From positions 186,001 through 250,000 of the forward strand of contig NZ_BMLC01000002.1 of the NCBI RefSeq assembly GCF_014645015.1: a stretch of 64,000 nt of DNA. The letters are read 5' to 3'. Numbering within the stretch: the first letter of the stretch is position 1; each line of letters starts with the position of its first letter. The position numbers and the translations under genes were made by a program. The notes under the pieces were generated by a model that saw only the letters and a list, made by a program, of their open reading frames with translations, was not told the origin of the DNA and did no database searches. This DNA is from Salinibacterium xinjiangense. Lineage in GTDB: Bacteria; Actinomycetota; Actinomycetes; Actinomycetales; Microbacteriaceae. This document shows positions 17,419 through 25,568 of this stretch, piece after piece.

Positions 17419-18092
17419 CCGTGAGCCGATTCTTCAAGAGGTTCTTCGACGTGCTGGTGGCGGCCGTCGCGCTGCTGGTCCTGACCCCACTGCTGCTGCC
17501 CGTCATGCTCGCGCTCAGGCTCACGGGTGAGGGAGAGGTGTTCTACCGACAGAAGCGGATCGGGCTGCACAATGGCGACTTCAACATCTTGAAGTTCGCG
17601 ACGATGCTGAAGAACAGTCCGAACATGGGCACGGGGAGCCTGACCGTGCGGGGCGACCCACGCGTGACCCCACTGGGGCACGGGCTGCGCGCGACGAAGA
17701 TCAACGAACTTCCGCAACTGATCAACGTGCTGGTGGGCGACATGAGTTTCGTGGGACCGCGACCTCAGATGCAGGTCGACTTCGACGTGTACCCGGAGCC
17801 GGTGCGGGAGTGTATCTATGAGGTCCGACCGGGAGTGACCGGCATCGGGTCGATCGTGTTCCGCGACGAGGAGCGACTGCTGTCGCGCGAGGGCATCGAC
17901 CCGCGACAGTTCTACAGTGACAAGATCGCGCCATACAAGGGCGCGCTCGAGATGTGGTACCTCGACCACCATTCGCTGTGGCTGGATGCACGGCTCATGG
18001 TTCTCACGGTTCACGCGGTGCTCCGACCTGAGTCAGACCTCATCTATCGCCGTTTCCCCGACCTTCCCGCCCGCCCGGCCTGGATGGACTGA
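17415..18092 (+). CDS. Monotopic phosphoglycosyl transferase (PglC/sugar transferase)
   Basis: A 225-residue enzyme of the bacterial sugar transferase family, in the small form without extra membrane helices. A basic N terminus and one hydrophobic re-entrant segment (about 9-32) lead to EVFYRQKRIGL, LKFATML, ATKINELPQLINVLVGDMSFVGPRP and VRPGVTG, all family hallmarks. It transfers a sugar-1-phosphate from UDP-sugar to undecaprenyl phosphate to start a glycan at the inner face of the membrane. GTG 17415 overlaps the dehydratase stop; GTG 17421 is an alternative. It follows the dehydratase and aminotransferase that would make its sugar. Confidence 0.9.
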   Translation: MTVSRFFKRFFDVLVAAVALLVLTPLLLPVMLALRLTGEGEVFYRQKRIGLHNGDFNILKFATMLKNSPNMGTGSLTVRGDPRVTPLGHGLRATKINELPQLINVLVGDMSFVGPRPQMQVDFDVYPEPVRECIYEVRPGVTGIGSIVFRDEERLLSREGIDPRQFYSDKIAPYKGALEMWYLDHHSLWLDARLMVLTVHAVLRPESDLIYRRFPDLPARPAWMD

Positions 18093-18110
18093 ATTCACGG
18101 TTTCGGGCGC

Positions 18111-18116
18111 TAGCAT
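18111..18116 (+). promoter_or_regulatory. -10 hexamer (TAGCAT), leaderless start of the second oxidoreductase
   Basis: TAGCAT ends 7 nt before ATG 18124, and no ribosome site is present between them. Confidence 0.5.
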
Positions 18117-18123
18117 CACCGCT

Positions 18124-19710
18124 ATGGACCCTAGGCGCATCACCCTCTGGGCCGCAATCACCGGCGTTCTCGCCGCTGTCGTGACACTGGCCATCGCCGA
18201 GGCCTTCGCCGCATTCATGGCCACTCCGGGCAGCAGCCCCCTGTTCGCCGTCGGCGCCGCCGTCGTCGACCTGGTACCGACCTGGCTGAAAGATCTTGTC
18301 ATCTCGCTGTTCGGCACCGGCGACAAGGTCGCCCTGTTCGTGGTTCTCGGCATCCTGGTGCTGATCCTCGCCATGGTCGTGGGTGTGCTGCAGTTTCGCC
18401 GGCCGCCGTGGGGATCGGTGCTGCTCGCCGCCGTAGGCGTGGTCTCGGTGCTCGCCGTGGCCACGCGCGCGGGATCATCGGCGCTGTGGGCGCTGCCCTC
18501 CCTCGCCGGTGTCTTCGGGGGCATCATGGTGCTTCGCGCCACCTCCAACAAGCTGCACGACTGGGTGCATGCCTCGGCTCCTACCCCTGCCCCGATTACC
18601 CCGGGGCTCTCCTCCACGAGAAACGCCGCACGAGCGTCCGTCACGCGTCGACGCTTCTTCATCCTGCTCGGTGGCACGGCTGCCGGCGCGGTCGTCATCG
18701 GGCTCGGAGCGCGCGCGCTCAACGCGGGAACGGCGGCCGTCAACACCGTGCGCCAGGCGCTGGTGCTGCCGGCACCCGCCATCGCGGCGCCCGCGATTGC
18801 GGCCGGTGCCTCGCTCGACATACCGGGGATCAGCCCGCTCATCTCCAGCAACGATGGCTTCTACCGCATCGATACGGCTCTTCAGGTTCCGGTGATCGAT
18901 GTCGCCAGCTGGAAGCTGAAGATCACCGGAATGGTCGACAACGAGATCGAGATCGGCTTCGACGAACTGCTCGAACTGCCCATGACCGAACATGTGGTGA
19001 CACTGATGTGCGTGTCGAACGAGGTCGGTGGCGATCTTGTGGGTAACGCGACCTGGCTGGGATACCCGATCAGGGAACTGCTGAAGCGGGCCGGCCCGAA
19101 GGCTGGCGCAGACATGGTGCTGTCGACGAGCATCGACGGCTTCACCGCAGGAACCCCGCTCGACGTGCTGCTCGAGGAAGACCGGCAGTCACTGCTCGCC
19201 GTCGGTATGAACGGCGAGCCGCTGCCCATCGAGCATGGATTCCCGGTGCGGATGGTCGTGCCAGGACTGTACGGATACGTGTCGGCCACCAAGTGGGTGG
19301 TGGAGCTGCGCGTCACGACCTTCGCCGCAGACATGGGCTACTGGACCCCGCGTGGCTGGGACGCCCTCGGACCGGTGAAGACGGCATCCAGGATCGACGT
19401 TCCATCGAGCGGGTCGTCGACTCCGGCCGGAACCGTTGCGATCGCGGGCGTCGCCTGGGCGCAGCATCGCGGCGTCGAGGGCGTCGAGGTGCGCATCGAC
19501 GACGGTGACTGGCAGCCGGCGACGATGGCCGAGGCCATCTCAATAGACACCTGGCGCCAGTGGTACCTCGAATGGGATGCGACCGCCGGAAACCACACCG
19601 TCGCCGTTCGCGCCACGGGTGCACCGAGCGATACGCAGCGCGAAAACAGGATTCCCGTCGCGCCGAACGGTTCAGAGGGCTTCCACACCATCACAGTGAA
19701 CGTCACATGA
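18124..19710 (+). CDS. Membrane-anchored molybdopterin-dependent oxidoreductase (sulfite oxidase family)
   Basis: A 528-residue protein. Residues 8-30, 65-90, 98-114 and 118-137 are hydrophobic helices; a TRRRFF segment and a fifth helix (about 180-200) resemble a Tat signal. Residues 255-420 form the sulfite-oxidase molybdopterin domain with the metal cysteine in VTLMCVSNE (Cys296). Residues 430-528 form the Mo-co dimerisation Ig-like domain with VAIAGVAW and WRQWYLEWD. The histidine pattern of the first oxidoreductase is absent, so this is a different subtype. The physiological substrate is unknown. A MOSC protein and a small membrane protein follow. The start is set by the TAGCAT hexamer; residues before it are antisense-like readthrough. 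Confidence 0.87.
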   Translation: MDPRRITLWAAITGVLAAVVTLAIAEAFAAFMATPGSSPLFAVGAAVVDLVPTWLKDLVISLFGTGDKVALFVVLGILVLILAMVVGVLQFRRPPWGSVLLAAVGVVSVLAVATRAGSSALWALPSLAGVFGGIMVLRATSNKLHDWVHASAPTPAPITPGLSSTRNAARASVTRRRFFILLGGTAAGAVVIGLGARALNAGTAAVNTVRQALVLPAPAIAAPAIAAGASLDIPGISPLISSNDGFYRIDTALQVPVIDVASWKLKITGMVDNEIEIGFDELLELPMTEHVVTLMCVSNEVGGDLVGNATWLGYPIRELLKRAGPKAGADMVLSTSIDGFTAGTPLDVLLEEDRQSLLAVGMNGEPLPIEHGFPVRMVVPGLYGYVSATKWVVELRVTTFAADMGYWTPRGWDALGPVKTASRIDVPSSGSSTPAGTVAIAGVAWAQHRGVEGVEVRIDDGDWQPATMAEAISIDTWRQWYLEWDATAGNHTVAVRATGAPSDTQRENRIPVAPNGSEGFHTITVNVT

Positions 19711-19760
19711 TCTGTACCCATTACTGGGGTCCACGCAGTGCATCCTCGACGCCATACAGT

Positions 19761-19766
19761 TAGACT
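19761..19766 (+). promoter_or_regulatory. -10 hexamer (TAGACT) for the 59-residue membrane protein
   Basis: TAGACT sits 33 nt before ATG 19800, leaving room for a short leader with a GGGAG ribosome site at 19791-19795. Confidence 0.4.
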
Positions 19767-19799
19767 TGGCGCGGGGGCGCCCTATTCATCGGGAGACAG

Positions 19800-19979
19800 A
19801 TGTCGAGCACGGTACAGGATCGGGCCTTCCTGGCAGACGTGCACGCCGATCCCGAGGACAGCGACGAAGCAGAGGGCAATCGTCGCGCTCAGGGTTGGCT
19901 CATCGCGATCGGTGCCTCGGTGCTGCTGTGGGCCGGCATCATCGTGGCAATCGTCGGCATCGTCGGCCTCGGCCAGTAA
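19800..19979 (+). CDS. Small single-span membrane protein (59 aa)
   Basis: A short gene starting at ATG 19800 with GGGAG five bases upstream and ending at TAA 19977-19979. The N-terminal 34 residues are charged (Asp/Glu-rich); residues 36-58 form one hydrophobic helix ending in GIVGLGQ. The acidic cytosolic part plus one helix suggests an accessory subunit or regulator, but no family is recognised. It lies between the second molybdopterin oxidoreductase and the convergent MOSC gene. Confidence 0.6.
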   Translation: MSSTVQDRAFLADVHADPEDSDEAEGNRRAQGWLIAIGASVLLWAGIIVAIVGIVGLGQ

Positions 19980-20058
19980 CCGCGGGGCTCACACCCGGCA
20001 CGTTTTGCCGCTGGGATCGAAGCCCTGCGGTGAGAACGGGCGGCACGAAGGCAAGTAG

Positions 20059-20604
20059 CTAGAACAGCGGAACCGGAGCGGTGGATGCCACGGCACGGCG
20101 CACGATCGCAGGGCCGAGCAGCAGCGTGCCGCTGGTCAGGGGCTCGCAGCGCATGCCGCCGCGCTGCCGGAGCGCCCGGTGGGCGCCCGGAGCCAGCACC
20201 ACATCCATCCATCCACACGGATTCGCGGGCCGGTGTGCGAGCAGTGTGACAGCGCCATGACCGCTGTCGATGCTGAACGTCTCGCCGCGCATCGCGTCGA
20301 TATCGAGCCCGCGCACGATGATGTTGCGGCGGGTGTCTGCCGCGAGCAGCGGCCCCGTGCCAAGGGTTCGCGCCACATACTCCACCGATTCGGCGGCCAT
20401 CACGGTGACCGAGGCGGTCACGTGCGCTCGCTGCCCGAAGTGCCGGTCGCCCACGACACCCAGGCCCGCCCGCACCTGGATGGAATCGTGCAGCTCCCTG
20501 GCCGTGGCATCCACCGGTCCATCCGATGGCCTGCCCTCGTACCGATGCTGGGGTGAGGCGAGCAGCAGTTCGATCGTGACCGGAGTCTCGAAGGGTAGTC
20601 GCAC
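20059..20604 (-). CDS. MOSC domain protein
   Basis: A 181-residue protein matching the MOSC (molybdenum cofactor sulfurase C-terminal) beta-barrel fold: LLLASPQHRYEGRP at the start, GVVGDRHFG, then TRRNIIVRGLDID, and CGWMDV followed by the RGGMRCE turn near the end. MOSC domains carry or receive sulfur for molybdenum-cofactor or similar chemistry. Two molybdopterin oxidoreductases are encoded within 14 kb, one adjacent, which fits such a role. GTG 20604 is chosen because TACCGT lies 6 nt upstream; the frame continues to 21216 only as antisense of the ABC-F gene. Confidence 0.78.
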   Translation of the reverse strand: MRLPFETPVTIELLLASPQHRYEGRPSDGPVDATARELHDSIQVRAGLGVVGDRHFGQRAHVTASVTVMAAESVEYVARTLGTGPLLAADTRRNIIVRGLDIDAMRGETFSIDSGHGAVTLLAHRPANPCGWMDVVLAPGAHRALRQRGGMRCEPLTSGTLLLGPAIVRRAVASTAPVPLF

Positions 20605-20610
20605 CCGCCA

Positions 20611-20616
20611 ACGGTA
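20611..20616 (-). promoter_or_regulatory. -10 hexamer (TACCGT), leaderless start of the MOSC gene
   Basis: On the minus strand TACCGT is followed by six bases and GTG 20604. It lies only 15 nt from the divergent ABC-F hexamer, so the two promoters should interfere with each other. Confidence 0.45.
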
Positions 20617-20631
20617 CCCTCCGCGCGCGGA

Positions 20632-20637
20632 TAAGCT
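20632..20637 (+). promoter_or_regulatory. -10 hexamer (TAAGCT), leaderless start of the ABC-F gene
   Basis: TAAGCT ends 7 nt before ATG 20645. There is no Shine-Dalgarno sequence. Confidence 0.5.
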
Positions 20638-20644
20638 TGCCCGA

Positions 20645-22423
20645 ATGGCACACCTTCTGGGCGCTGAAGCGCTGCACCTCGAATATCCGACCCGCGTCAT
20701 CTTCGACAAGATCACGATCGGGCTCGATGAGGGCGACCGCATCGGCATCGTCGGCCGCAACGGCGACGGCAAATCCACCCTGCTCAGGATGCTGTCCGGC
20801 CGGCTCGAGCCCAACTCCGGCCGTGTCACCCGCCGAGGTGGTGTCACGATCGCCATGCTCGACCAGGCGGACGAGCTCGACGGCGCCCTCACGGTGCACC
20901 AGACGGTCATCGGAGACATCGACGAGCACGTGTGGGCCGGGGATCCGCAGGTGCGCGACGTGATCGCCGGACTCATCGCCGACCTCCCGTGGGAGGCGAG
21001 CGTCTCAGAACTGAGCGGTGGCCAGCGCAGGCGCGTCGCGCTCGCGGCGCTGCTGATCGGCGACCACGATGTGATCTTCCTGGATGAGCCCACCAACCAC
21101 CTCGACGTGGAGGGCATCACGTGGCTGGCGCGCCACCTCAAGCGTCGCTGGTCAGCCAACGCTGGCGGGCTCGTGGTGGTCACCCACGACCGGTGGTTCC
21201 TCGACGAGATCTGCACCGCGACCTGGGAGGTGCACGACCAGCTGATCGAACCTTTCGAGGGTGGATACGCTGCCTATATCCTCCAGCGCGTCGAGCGCGA
21301 CCAGATGGCCGCGACCATGGAGTCGAAGCGCCAGAATCTCATGAAGAAAGAGCTGGCGTGGCTGCGTCGCGGGGCTCCGGCGCGCACGGCGAAGCCGAAG
21401 TTCCGCATCGATGCCGCCAACGAGTTGATCGCCAATGAGCCGCCGGCCCGCGACAGCGTGAGCCTGGCATCCATGGCCATGCAGCGGCTCGGTAAAGATG
21501 TCGTCGACCTCGAGAACATCAGCGTCGCCTACGGTGACAAGAAGGTGCTGACGGATGTCACGTGGCGCATCGCCCCCGGCGAGCGCACCGGCATCCTCGG
21601 GGTCAACGGCGCGGGCAAGAGCACGTTGCTGTCTCTCGTCGCCGGGAGCCTGCTGCCCACCAGCGGCACGGTGAAGCGCGGAAAGACGATCAAGGTCGCG
21701 ACCCTCACCCAGCAGCTCGCTGAGCTCGAAGACGTGTGGAACGATCGCGTCAGCGACGTCATCTCCCGCCAGAAAAGCACATACATCACGGGCGGCAAAG
21801 AGATGACGCCGAGCCAGATGCTCGAACGCGTCGGCTTCGCGAGCGCCCAACTCAGCACGCAGGTGAAAGACCTCTCGGGCGGGCAGAAACGTCGGCTGCA
21901 GTTGCTGCTGATCCTGCTGTCTGAACCGAACGTGTTGATCCTGGATGAGCCGACCAACGATCTCGACACCGACATGCTCGCGGCCATCGAAGACCTGCTC
22001 GACACCTACCCGGGAACGCTCCTGGTGGTCAGCCACGACCGGTACCTCGTGGAGCGCGTCACCGACCAGCAGTACGCGGTGATGAACGGGGCGCTGCGCC
22101 ACCTGCCGCGTGGGGTCGACCAGTACCTGGAGCTGCGCACGGCCCAGGACAAGGCATCGTCGAACACCACGACCACGACGACGGCCACCGAGCCGAAGCT
22201 CGGTGGAGCAGAACTGCGCACTGCCCAGAAGGAGTTCGCTGCTGCCGGTCGCAAGCTCGAGAAGTTCACAGGCCAGATCGCGGAGCTTCACCTGAAGCTC
22301 GCGGCCCATGACCAGGGCGACTACGTCGGTCTTGGCGAGATCTCGAAAGAGTTGCAGTCTGTGGAGGCCGCCCAGTCGGCTCTCGAACTGCGGTGGCTGG
22401 AGCTGGAAGAACTGCTCGGTTAG
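20645..22423 (+). CDS. ABC-F family ATPase
   Basis: A 592-residue cytosolic ATPase with two fused nucleotide-binding domains and no membrane segments. Walker A motifs are GRNGDGKST (first half) and GVNGAGKST (second half); signatures LSGGQRRR and LSGGQKRR and Walker B motifs IFLDEPTNHLD and LILDEPTNDLD are intact. The linker between the domains and a C-terminal coiled coil (about residues 520-592) match ABC-F proteins of the Uup/EttA type, which act on the ribosome. In actinobacteria this gene typically follows ispE. It stands alone here with its own promoter. Confidence 0.92.
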   Translation: MAHLLGAEALHLEYPTRVIFDKITIGLDEGDRIGIVGRNGDGKSTLLRMLSGRLEPNSGRVTRRGGVTIAMLDQADELDGALTVHQTVIGDIDEHVWAGDPQVRDVIAGLIADLPWEASVSELSGGQRRRVALAALLIGDHDVIFLDEPTNHLDVEGITWLARHLKRRWSANAGGLVVVTHDRWFLDEICTATWEVHDQLIEPFEGGYAAYILQRVERDQMAATMESKRQNLMKKELAWLRRGAPARTAKPKFRIDAANELIANEPPARDSVSLASMAMQRLGKDVVDLENISVAYGDKKVLTDVTWRIAPGERTGILGVNGAGKSTLLSLVAGSLLPTSGTVKRGKTIKVATLTQQLAELEDVWNDRVSDVISRQKSTYITGGKEMTPSQMLERVGFASAQLSTQVKDLSGGQKRRLQLLLILLSEPNVLILDEPTNDLDTDMLAAIEDLLDTYPGTLLVVSHDRYLVERVTDQQYAVMNGALRHLPRGVDQYLELRTAQDKASSNTTTTTTATEPKLGGAELRTAQKEFAAAGRKLEKFTGQIAELHLKLAAHDQGDYVGLGEISKELQSVEAAQSALELRWLELEELLG

Positions 22424-22439
22424 CCTCCGGTACGGGAGA

Positions 22440-23381
22440 ATGGTGAGTGTGTCACACGATCATGCACGCCAGGGCACCGGGCACAGCCATGGCTCCCAGT
22501 CGAGCCGCAGCCGACTCGCTATCGCCCTCGGGATCACCGTTGTCGTGCTCGTCGCCGAGGTGGTCGGCGCGATAGTGACAGGCAGCCTCGCACTGCTGGT
22601 GGATGCCGCACACATGCTCACGGATGCGGGAGGCCTCACCATCGCCCTCGTGGCCGCGACCCTCGCCGGGCGCCCCGCCACAGCCAAGCGCACCTGGGGT
22701 TTCGCCCGGAGTGAAGTGCTCGGTGCGACAGCCCAGGCGGCCGTGCTGCTCGCGGTCGGGATCTTCGTGGTGGTCGAAGCCGTACAGCGCCTGTTCGATC
22801 CACCCGAGATCGCGGGGGACCTGCTGGTGGTCTTCGGTGTGATCGGGCTGCTGGGCAATGTGGCATCCATCGCCATACTGGCAAGCCAGCGAGGCGCGAA
22901 CCTCAACATGCGCGCGGCCTTCCTCGAGGTCGTCAACGATGCGCTCGGTTCTGTCGCGGTCATCGTCGCCGCGCTCGTGATCCTGCTCACGGGCTTCCAG
23001 TTCGCCGATGCGATAGCCGCGATCATCATCGGCGCGCTGATCGTGCCGCGTGCTGTGCTTCTCTTGCGCGACTCCACCAGCGTGCTGCTCGAATCGACAC
23101 CGAAAGGCGTCGACCTCGAATCCGTGCGTGGGCATCTGCTCGAACTGGAGCACGTCATCGGTGTGCACGACCTGCACGTGAGCCAGATCGCGACGGGACT
23201 GCCCGTGCTCACCGCACATGTCGTCGTCGAAGACTCCTGCTTCTACGATGGTCACAACGCGCAGATGCTCGACTCGCTCCAGCACTGCGTCGCCGAGCAT
23301 TTCGAGGTGCAGATCGAGCACTCTACGTTCCAGCTCGAGCCTGCCGGGCACAGCGCCCACGAGCATCCGACGCACGACTAG
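22440..23381 (+). CDS. Cation diffusion facilitator (CDF) metal exporter
   Basis: A 313-residue CDF/ZitB-like transporter. A His-rich N terminus, six membrane helices, and paired metal motifs ALLVDAAHMLTDAGG (helix 2) and VVNDALGSVAV (helix 5) form the H-D/N-D site typical of zinc exporters. A cytosolic C-terminal domain with VHDLHV and a His-rich tail follow. It exports Zn or Co using the proton gradient. GGGAG lies just before ATG 22440. The 17-nt gap to the ABC-F gene suggests co-transcription. It converges with the SCO1664-like gene. Confidence 0.93.
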   Translation: MVSVSHDHARQGTGHSHGSQSSRSRLAIALGITVVVLVAEVVGAIVTGSLALLVDAAHMLTDAGGLTIALVAATLAGRPATAKRTWGFARSEVLGATAQAAVLLAVGIFVVVEAVQRLFDPPEIAGDLLVVFGVIGLLGNVASIAILASQRGANLNMRAAFLEVVNDALGSVAVIVAALVILLTGFQFADAIAAIIIGALIVPRAVLLLRDSTSVLLESTPKGVDLESVRGHLLELEHVIGVHDLHVSQIATGLPVLTAHVVVEDSCFYDGHNAQMLDSLQHCVAEHFEVQIEHSTFQLEPAGHSAHEHPTHD

Positions 23382-23405
23382 TGCGAGCAGTTTCCGGGTC
23401 GCTGG

Positions 23406-24200
23406 TCAGAACAGCGGCCATGGCACCGCGGGCATCGGGCCTCGCGGTGGGGGAAACAGCGCTGCCGACCGCAGCGCGTCGCAGCGGTCGGCCAGTGCAG
23501 CGATCTCGACCCCTGTCAGCAGCAGTGAAAGTGCCTCGCCCAGTTCGCCGGCCAGGGCATCCTGAACCCGCGCGATACCCGCCAGTTCGTCCGGGTTGAG
23601 TGGCTCGCCGATCCATCCCCACAGCACGGTGCGCAGCTTGTGTTCGGCGTGGAAGGTGAGCCCGTGATCGCAACCGTAGCGATGACCGCCGTCGACGGGC
23701 AGCACGTGCGCTCCCTTGCGATCGGCGTTGTTCACGACGATGTCGAAGACCGCCATGCGACGAAGCGCTGGGGAGTCCTCGTGGATCAGCGAGACTTCCC
23801 GGTCGTTCTCGTCGCTGGCGTCGAGTACGTGGCGCCATCCCCGGTCGGGGATCGCGTCGACGGTGACGAGGTCGACAGGGTCCTGGTTTGGCGCACAGTC
23901 CTGCCAGAGCTGCACCATGCCCTCACCACCGGGACCGTCACGCAGCCAGGTGCGCGGCACCACATTCCAGCCGAACGCCTCAGAGACCAGGTGGGCCGCC
24001 ACCTCCCTGCTCGCCAGGTCGCCATCGGGAAAATCCCAGAGCGGGCGTTCGCCGGCGATCGGCTTGTAGACGACCCTTGTGCCCCGGATGCTCGCCAGGA
24101 ACGTCGCGTTGGACGCTGTCGTGATGCGGCCCAGCAGTTCCAGCTCACCGCAGTCGAGGGCGTCGGCGACCTCGTTCGGCTCGGTGTCCCGCGGGGGCAT
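23406..24200 (-). CDS. SCO1664 family protein (PI3/PI4-kinase-like fold)
   Basis: A 264-residue protein of the SCO1664 group. ATFLASIRGTRVVYKPIAGERPLWDF contains the nucleotide-loop-like and YKP lysine parts, and VFDIVVNNADRKGAHVL with GYDHGLTFH resembles the catalytic HxxN...DHG pattern of PI3/4-kinase-like proteins. Function is unknown. It lies 2 bp after DUF3090 and a histidine phosphatase, a trio that in many actinobacteria lies with mshC of mycothiol biosynthesis; mshC is not adjacent here. ATG 24200 directly after the DUF3090 stop is preferred over an upstream in-frame ATG. Confidence 0.8.
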   Translation of the reverse strand: MPPRDTEPNEVADALDCGELELLGRITTASNATFLASIRGTRVVYKPIAGERPLWDFPDGDLASREVAAHLVSEAFGWNVVPRTWLRDGPGGEGMVQLWQDCAPNQDPVDLVTVDAIPDRGWRHVLDASDENDREVSLIHEDSPALRRMAVFDIVVNNADRKGAHVLPVDGGHRYGCDHGLTFHAEHKLRTVLWGWIGEPLNPDELAGIARVQDALAGELGEALSLLLTGVEIAALADRCDALRSAALFPPPRGPMPAVPWPLF

Positions 24201-24202
24201 CG

Positions 24203-24769
24203 TCAATAGCCGTCGGAGAGAATGCAGTTGTGGCCTTCTGCGTCCATCGGTTCGGCGCAGAACGGACACAACGGCCGACCAGCTCCGACGACCTCGAGGG
24301 TGCGTTTCGCGAACGCGCGAGCCGTACCGACGGGGATCTTCAGCAGCAACTTCTCCGCTGGCTCTATCTCGATCACCTCGAGATTTTCGAGGTCGGTGTC
24401 GGCATCCACCTCGATCTCGATGATCGGAAAGGCTTCGATCACGAGTTGGGACGTAGCGTAGTCCCAGCCGAGACTGATCCCACCAACGCGAAACTGCTCA
24501 TCCACAGGCTGCTCGAGCGGATCGTTGTCAACGAGTTCGATCGGGGTGGTGGCAGGAACGCTGAAAGGATTTCCCTCGGTCGCCATGAGCTGGTCGAGCA
24601 GCTCGTCGATTTTCTCCGCGAGGGCAGCCGACTGCTGTTTTTCGAGACCGACGCTGACGATGCGGCGTCCTGATCGGGCCTGCAGGTAGAAGGTGCGCTG
24701 CCCTGGGGCGCCCACCGTGCCGACGACGACGCGATCCGGCCAATCGAGTTCATGCACGAGTGTTGGCAT
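24203..24769 (-). CDS. DUF3090 family protein
   Basis: A 188-residue protein of the actinobacterial DUF3090 family. It opens with a beta-rich TFYLQARSGRRIVSVGLEK segment, has a long acidic middle, and ends with a zinc-ribbon-like CPFCAEPMDAEGHNC (two CxxC/HxC ligand pairs). The function is not established. It is the middle gene of the phosphatase-DUF3090-SCO1664 operon, 9 nt from the phosphatase stop, with 2 nt to the next gene. Confidence 0.85.
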   Translation of the reverse strand: MPTLVHELDWPDRVVVGTVGAPGQRTFYLQARSGRRIVSVGLEKQQSAALAEKIDELLDQLMATEGNPFSVPATTPIELVDNDPLEQPVDEQFRVGGISLGWDYATSQLVIEAFPIIEIEVDADTDLENLEVIEIEPAEKLLLKIPVGTARAFAKRTLEVVGAGRPLCPFCAEPMDAEGHNCILSDGY

Positions 24770-24778
24770 CCGTTAACT

Positions 24779-25486
24779 TTACGATCCTGCGGGGGGTGCC
24801 GCATCATGTCCGGCGCCCCCGCCGACCGGCGCATCGGCTACCGGAGCGCTGTGGTTCAGCCACGACAAGTCCCCGGAATCCGAATTGGTGGTGATCACCG
24901 TCGGGCGCGTCGCACCGTAGCGGACGATGGAGACAGACGCCGGGTCGACCGAGATCCGCTGGAACAGGTCCAGATGCATGCCGAGAGCGTCAGCGAGCAC
25001 CGACTTGATGATGTCGCCGTGGCTGACAGCGACCCAGACGGCGTTCGGTCCGTGTTCGGCTTCGATTGCTGCATCCCAGCGACGGATCGCGCCGACGGAT
25101 CGTGCCTGCATCGTCGCCATCGATTCTCCTCCGGGAAATGTCGCAGCCGACGGCTGGGTCTGAACCACCGACCAGAGTTTCTCGAGAGAGAGCAGCGAGA
25201 GCGGCTGGCCCTGCCAGTCGCCGTAGTCGCATTCGATGATGGCGCTCTCGACGACCGAGGTCGGCGCCGCCGCCTGCGCATCCAGGATGTGCCTGGCGGT
25301 CTGCTCGCACCTCTCGAGCGGGCTCGCGACGACCGCAACGAGGGGAACGACCGTGAGTCGTTCGGCGGTGCGGATCGCCTGGCCCGTGCCGACATCGTCG
25401 AGCACGACGCCGGGGGTGCGACCGGCCAGCATTCCTGACACGTTTGCGGTGGTGCGTCCGTGCCTCACGAGGATGACTGTGGCCAT
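24779..25486 (-). CDS. Histidine phosphatase family protein (MSMEG_4193 type)
   Basis: A 235-residue phosphoglycerate-mutase-fold phosphatase. LVRHGRTTAN at residues 6-15 contains the catalytic RHG; SPLERCEQTA, IECDYGDWQG and VSHGDI (second catalytic His) are in the expected order. The C terminus is Gly/Asp-rich. It heads the operon with DUF3090 and SCO1664-like genes, an arrangement conserved near mshC in actinobacteria. Three GACCGGTC palindromes spaced 17 bp lie just upstream and could be its operator. Confidence 0.86.
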   Translation of the reverse strand: MATVILVRHGRTTANVSGMLAGRTPGVVLDDVGTGQAIRTAERLTVVPLVAVVASPLERCEQTARHILDAQAAAPTSVVESAIIECDYGDWQGQPLSLLSLEKLWSVVQTQPSAATFPGGESMATMQARSVGAIRRWDAAIEAEHGPNAVWVAVSHGDIIKSVLADALGMHLDLFQRISVDPASVSIVRYGATRPTVITTNSDSGDLSWLNHSAPVADAPVGGGAGHDAAPPAGS

Positions 25487-25517
25487 GTGCCGAGCCTAGG
25501 CCGTGCTGCCTGTGAGA

Positions 25518-25568
25518 GACCGGTCAGCGAGGTGGACCGGTCAACGAAGTGGACCGGTCAGCGAAGCG
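25518..25568. repeat. Three 17-bp tandem repeats with GACCGGTC palindromes
   Basis: GACCGGTC occurs at 25518, 25535 and 25552, each followed by a (A/G)-CGA-(A/G)-GTG-like 9-nt spacer, giving an exact 17-bp period. The block is 32 nt upstream of the phosphatase start and runs into the last codons of the YeiH-type gene. The perfect palindromes suggest protein-binding sites. Confidence 0.7.

Noticed and set aside
20605-21216. Upstream extension of the MOSC frame
   Set aside because: It is antisense to the ABC-F gene and is low-complexity Ser/Arg sequence.
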